From: Colletes latitarsis
Taxonomy: Eukaryota > Arthropoda > Insecta > Hymenoptera > Colletidae
NCBI RefSeq assembly: GCF_051014445.1
Contig: NW_027488420.1
Span: 26,164 to 90,163, forward strand
DNA length: 64,000 nt
Direction: 5' to 3'
Under the pieces are notes generated by a model. That model was not told the DNA's origin, ran no database searches, and saw only the letters and a list, made by a program, of their open reading frames with translations. The position numbers and the translations under genes were made by a program. Shown here piece by piece: positions 61,581 through 64,000 of the stretch (positions within the stretch are counted from its first letter, which is position 1; each line of letters begins with the position of its first letter).

Positions 61581-63510
61581 CGATCAATATTTAAGAGGAT
61601 AACACCGATTAGGTTTGTGTTAGGTCTGGTATTTGCAATCATCTGCCTCATACTTTCGCATGTTTTGCATTCTTGTTGGCCAGGTCCTGGCATTTTTCAG
61701 GTTAGGATCACGTATTAATGAGGTACCACACCGAAACAGACAATTAAACCTGGTTGCGATATAGATTTTACAGTATCACGCCGGTTATGTCTGGGTTAGT
61801 TCTGGCAGTTGCCATCATCTAGCTCATACTTTCGCATTTTTCGCATACTTGAATGGCCAGATCCTGGGTTTTTCTCTGGTTAGGATCACGTATTAATGTA
61901 GTGCCACACTGAAATAGTCTGTTCAACCTGGATTCGATCAATATTTTAGAGGATGACACCGGTTAGGTCTGGGTTGCATCTGGTATTTGCAATCATCTGC
62001 CTCATACTCTTGCATTTTTCGCATACTTGTAAGCCAGATACTGGGCTTTTTCTGATTTGGATCACGCAGTAATGTGGTACCACCCCGAAACAGTCACTTA
62101 AACCTGGATTCGATCAATACTTTAGAGGATAACACCGATTAGGTTTGTGTTAGGTCTGGTATTTGCAATCATCTGACTCATACTTTCGCATGTTTTGCAT
62201 TCTTGTTGGCCAGATCTTGGCATTTTTCAGGTTAGGATCACGTATTAATGTGGTACCACACCGAAGCAGACAATTAAACCTGGTTGCGATATAGATTTTA
62301 CAGTATCACGCCGGTTATGTCTGGGTTAGTTCTGGTATTTGCAATCATTTGGCCCATACTTTCGCATTTTTCACATACTTGTTGGCAAGATCCTGCGTTT
62401 TTTCTGGTTTGGATCACGTAGTAATGTGGTACCACCCCGAAACAGTCACTTAAACCTGGATTCGATCAATACTTTAGAGGATAACACCGATTAGGTTTGT
62501 GTTAGGTCTGGTATTTGCAATCATCTGCCTCATACTTTCGCATGTTTTGCATTCTTGTTGGCCAGATCCTGGCATTTTTCAGGTTAGGATCACGTATTAA
62601 TGAGGTACCACACCGAAACAGACAATTAAACCTGGTTGCGATATAGATTTTACAGTATCACGCCGGTTATGTCTGGGTTAGTTCTGGTATTTGCAATCAT
62701 CTGGCCCATACTTTCGCATTTTTCACATACTTGTTGGCAAGATCCTGCGTTTTTTCTGGTTTAGATCGCGTAGTAATGTGGTACCACACCGAAACAGTCA
62801 ATTAAACCTGGTTGCGAATTATATTTTAGAGGATAACGCCGGTTATTTCTGGGTTAGGTATGGTATTTGCAATCATCTGTCTCATACTTTTGCATTTTTC
62901 GCATACTTGTTGGCCAGATCCTGGGTTTTTCTCTGGTTAGGATCACGTATTAATGTAGAGCCACACTGAAATAGTCCATTCAACCTGGATTCGATCAATA
63001 TTTTAGAGGATGACACCGGTTAGGTCTGGGTTGCGTCTGGTATTTGCAATCATCTGCCTCATACTTTTGCATTTTTCGCATACTTGCTGGTCAGATCCTG
63101 GCATTTTTCTGGCTTGGACCACGTAGTAATGCGGTACCACACCGAAACAGTCAATTATACCTGGTTACGATTAATATTTTAGAGGATAACGCCGGTTATG
63201 TCTGGGTTACGATTGGTGTTTGCAATCATCTTCCTCATACTTTCGCATGTTTGGCATACTTGAATGGTCAGATCCAGGCCTTTTTCTGGCTTGGACCACG
63301 TAGTAATGTGGTACCACACTGTAACAGTCAATTAAACCTGGTTCCGATTAATATTTTAGAGGATAACGCCGGTTATGTCTGGGTAAGTTTTGGTATATGC
63401 AATCATCTGCCACATACTTTCGCATTTTTCGCACACTTGGTGGCCAGATCCTGGCCTTTTTCTAGTTTGGATCATGTAGTAATGTGGTACCACACTGTAG
63501 CAGTCAATTA
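61581..63510 (-). repeat. Inverted A/mixed block with 2-mer repeats
   Basis: A two-monomer unit (caccccgaaacagtcac, then gtatcacgccggttatgtc) is tandem: gtcactta lies at 62,093 and 62,445, exactly 352 bp apart, with related copies near 61,600 and 57,500. From about 62,680 to 63,090 it repeats 57,740-58,170, and 63,160-63,510 repeats parts of 59,100-59,450. Confidence 0.75.
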
Positions 63511-64000
63511 AACCTGGATTTGATCAATATTTTAGAGGATCACACCGATTAGGTTTGTGTTTGGCCTGCTATTTGCAATCATCTGGCTCATACTTTCGCA
63601 CTCTTCGCATACTTGTTGGCCAGATCCTGTGTTTTTTTCTGGTTGGGATCACGTAGTAATGTGGTACCAGACTGAAACAGTCAATTCAACTTGGTTTCGA
63701 ACAATATTTGAGAGGATACCGCCGTTTAGGTTTGTGTTAGGTCTGGTATTTGCAATCATCTGGCTCATACTTTCGGACTGTTCGCATACTTGTTGGCCAA
63801 ATCCTGGGCTTCTTCTGGTTTGGGTCACGTAGTAATGTGGTACCACACTGAAGCAGTCAATTATACCTGGTTCCGATTAATATTTCAGAGGATAACGGCG
63901 GTTATGTCTGGGTTAGTTCTGGTATTTGCAATCATCTTCCTCATACTTTCGCATGTTTGGCATACTTGAATGGTCAGATCCTGGCCTTTTTCTGGCTTGG
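63511..64000 (-). repeat. Terminal B then A monomers, window edge
   Basis: A B-type pair (63,520-63,840) copied from about 55,950-56,255, then an A-type monomer (actgaagcagtcaattatac at about 63,846) cut by the window end. The array continues beyond the window. Confidence 0.75.

Larger units (their letters stand above)
52047..64000 (-). repeat. 176-bp satellite array, inverted orientation
   Basis: The same monomer continues but every copy is reverse-complemented. The landmarks now read ggataacaccg, ggtttgtgttagg, ttgcaatcatctggctcat, ctttcgcatttttcgcat, acttgttggccagatcctgg, ctttttctggtttggatcac and gtagtaatgtggtacca. No forward-orientation monomer is seen after the switch, and no gene or other insertion interrupts it. 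Both subfamilies A and B are present. Confidence 0.97.

Noticed and set aside
1405..63846. Several dozen open frames of 60-155 codons on both strands with similar translations (for example FFWFGSRSNVVPHRN)
   Set aside because: All follow the satellite monomer, repeat with it, are interrupted by its 176-bp (non-multiple-of-three) period, and lack gene structure. They are products of the repeat, not genes.
1..64000. CRISPR array
   Set aside because: Repeats are contiguous 176-bp monomers with no alternation of short repeat and unique spacer, and no cas-like gene is present.
1..64000. Telomeric repeats, rDNA or other embedded transposons
   Set aside because: I saw no tandem telomere-like hexamers or pentamers, no rRNA landmarks, and no second interruption of the satellite besides the element at 36 kb.

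Overview
The window is eukaryotic satellite DNA from end to end. A monomer of about 176 bp (most copies 175-177) repeats head to tail roughly 360 times. The only clear non-satellite sequence is one GC-rich retroposon with a pure poly(A) tail at about 36,013-36,355. I see no protein-coding gene, rRNA, tRNA, CRISPR array or bacterial-type operon. Long unbroken satellite with layered higher-order repeats (HORs) is typical of centromeric or pericentromeric heterochromatin. The species cannot be named from the sequence. The retroposon's hairpin-rich 3' end recalls R1-clade LINEs of arthropods, which would suggest an arthropod host, but that is a weak inference.

Layout. Bases 1-52,046 carry monomers in one orientation (called +). 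At 52,046/52,047 the orientation flips, and 52,047-64,000 is all in the opposite orientation. Two main monomer subfamilies are visible. Subfamily A has cataaccggcgttatcc next to taaaatattaatcg. Subfamily B has taacacaaacctaa and ggtgtgatcc next to taaaatattgatcga. A fills about 1-14,560, a mosaic lies at 14,560-17,250, and B fills 17,250-52,046. Past the flip the order is mirrored: inverted B (52,047-57,200), inverted A (57,200-59,690), inverted B again (59,690-61,580), then inverted A and B mixtures to the end.

On top of the monomer there are many local multi-monomer duplications, each a near multiple of 176 bp. They include a 3-mer (892-1,946), a 4-mer of 701 bp (3,001-4,402), an 11-mer pair offset by 2,110 bp with one extra monomer (4,561-8,590), a 10-mer of 1,763 bp built as 7+3 (25,743-29,268), a 1,936-bp 11-mer in three tandem copies (about 30,000-35,807) with a fourth copy at 23,655-25,602, a 15/14-mer (36,364-42,797), 3-mers and 5-mers (44,027-46,690), and a single-monomer duplication (51,031-51,382). 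No single HOR unit dominates. The picture is repeated local unequal exchange or conversion with a recent burst in the centre, plus one late retroposon insertion that hit only one of three sister HOR copies.

Limits: coordinates of repeat-unit edges were read by eye and may be off by tens of bases. Similarity statements are visual, not computed.
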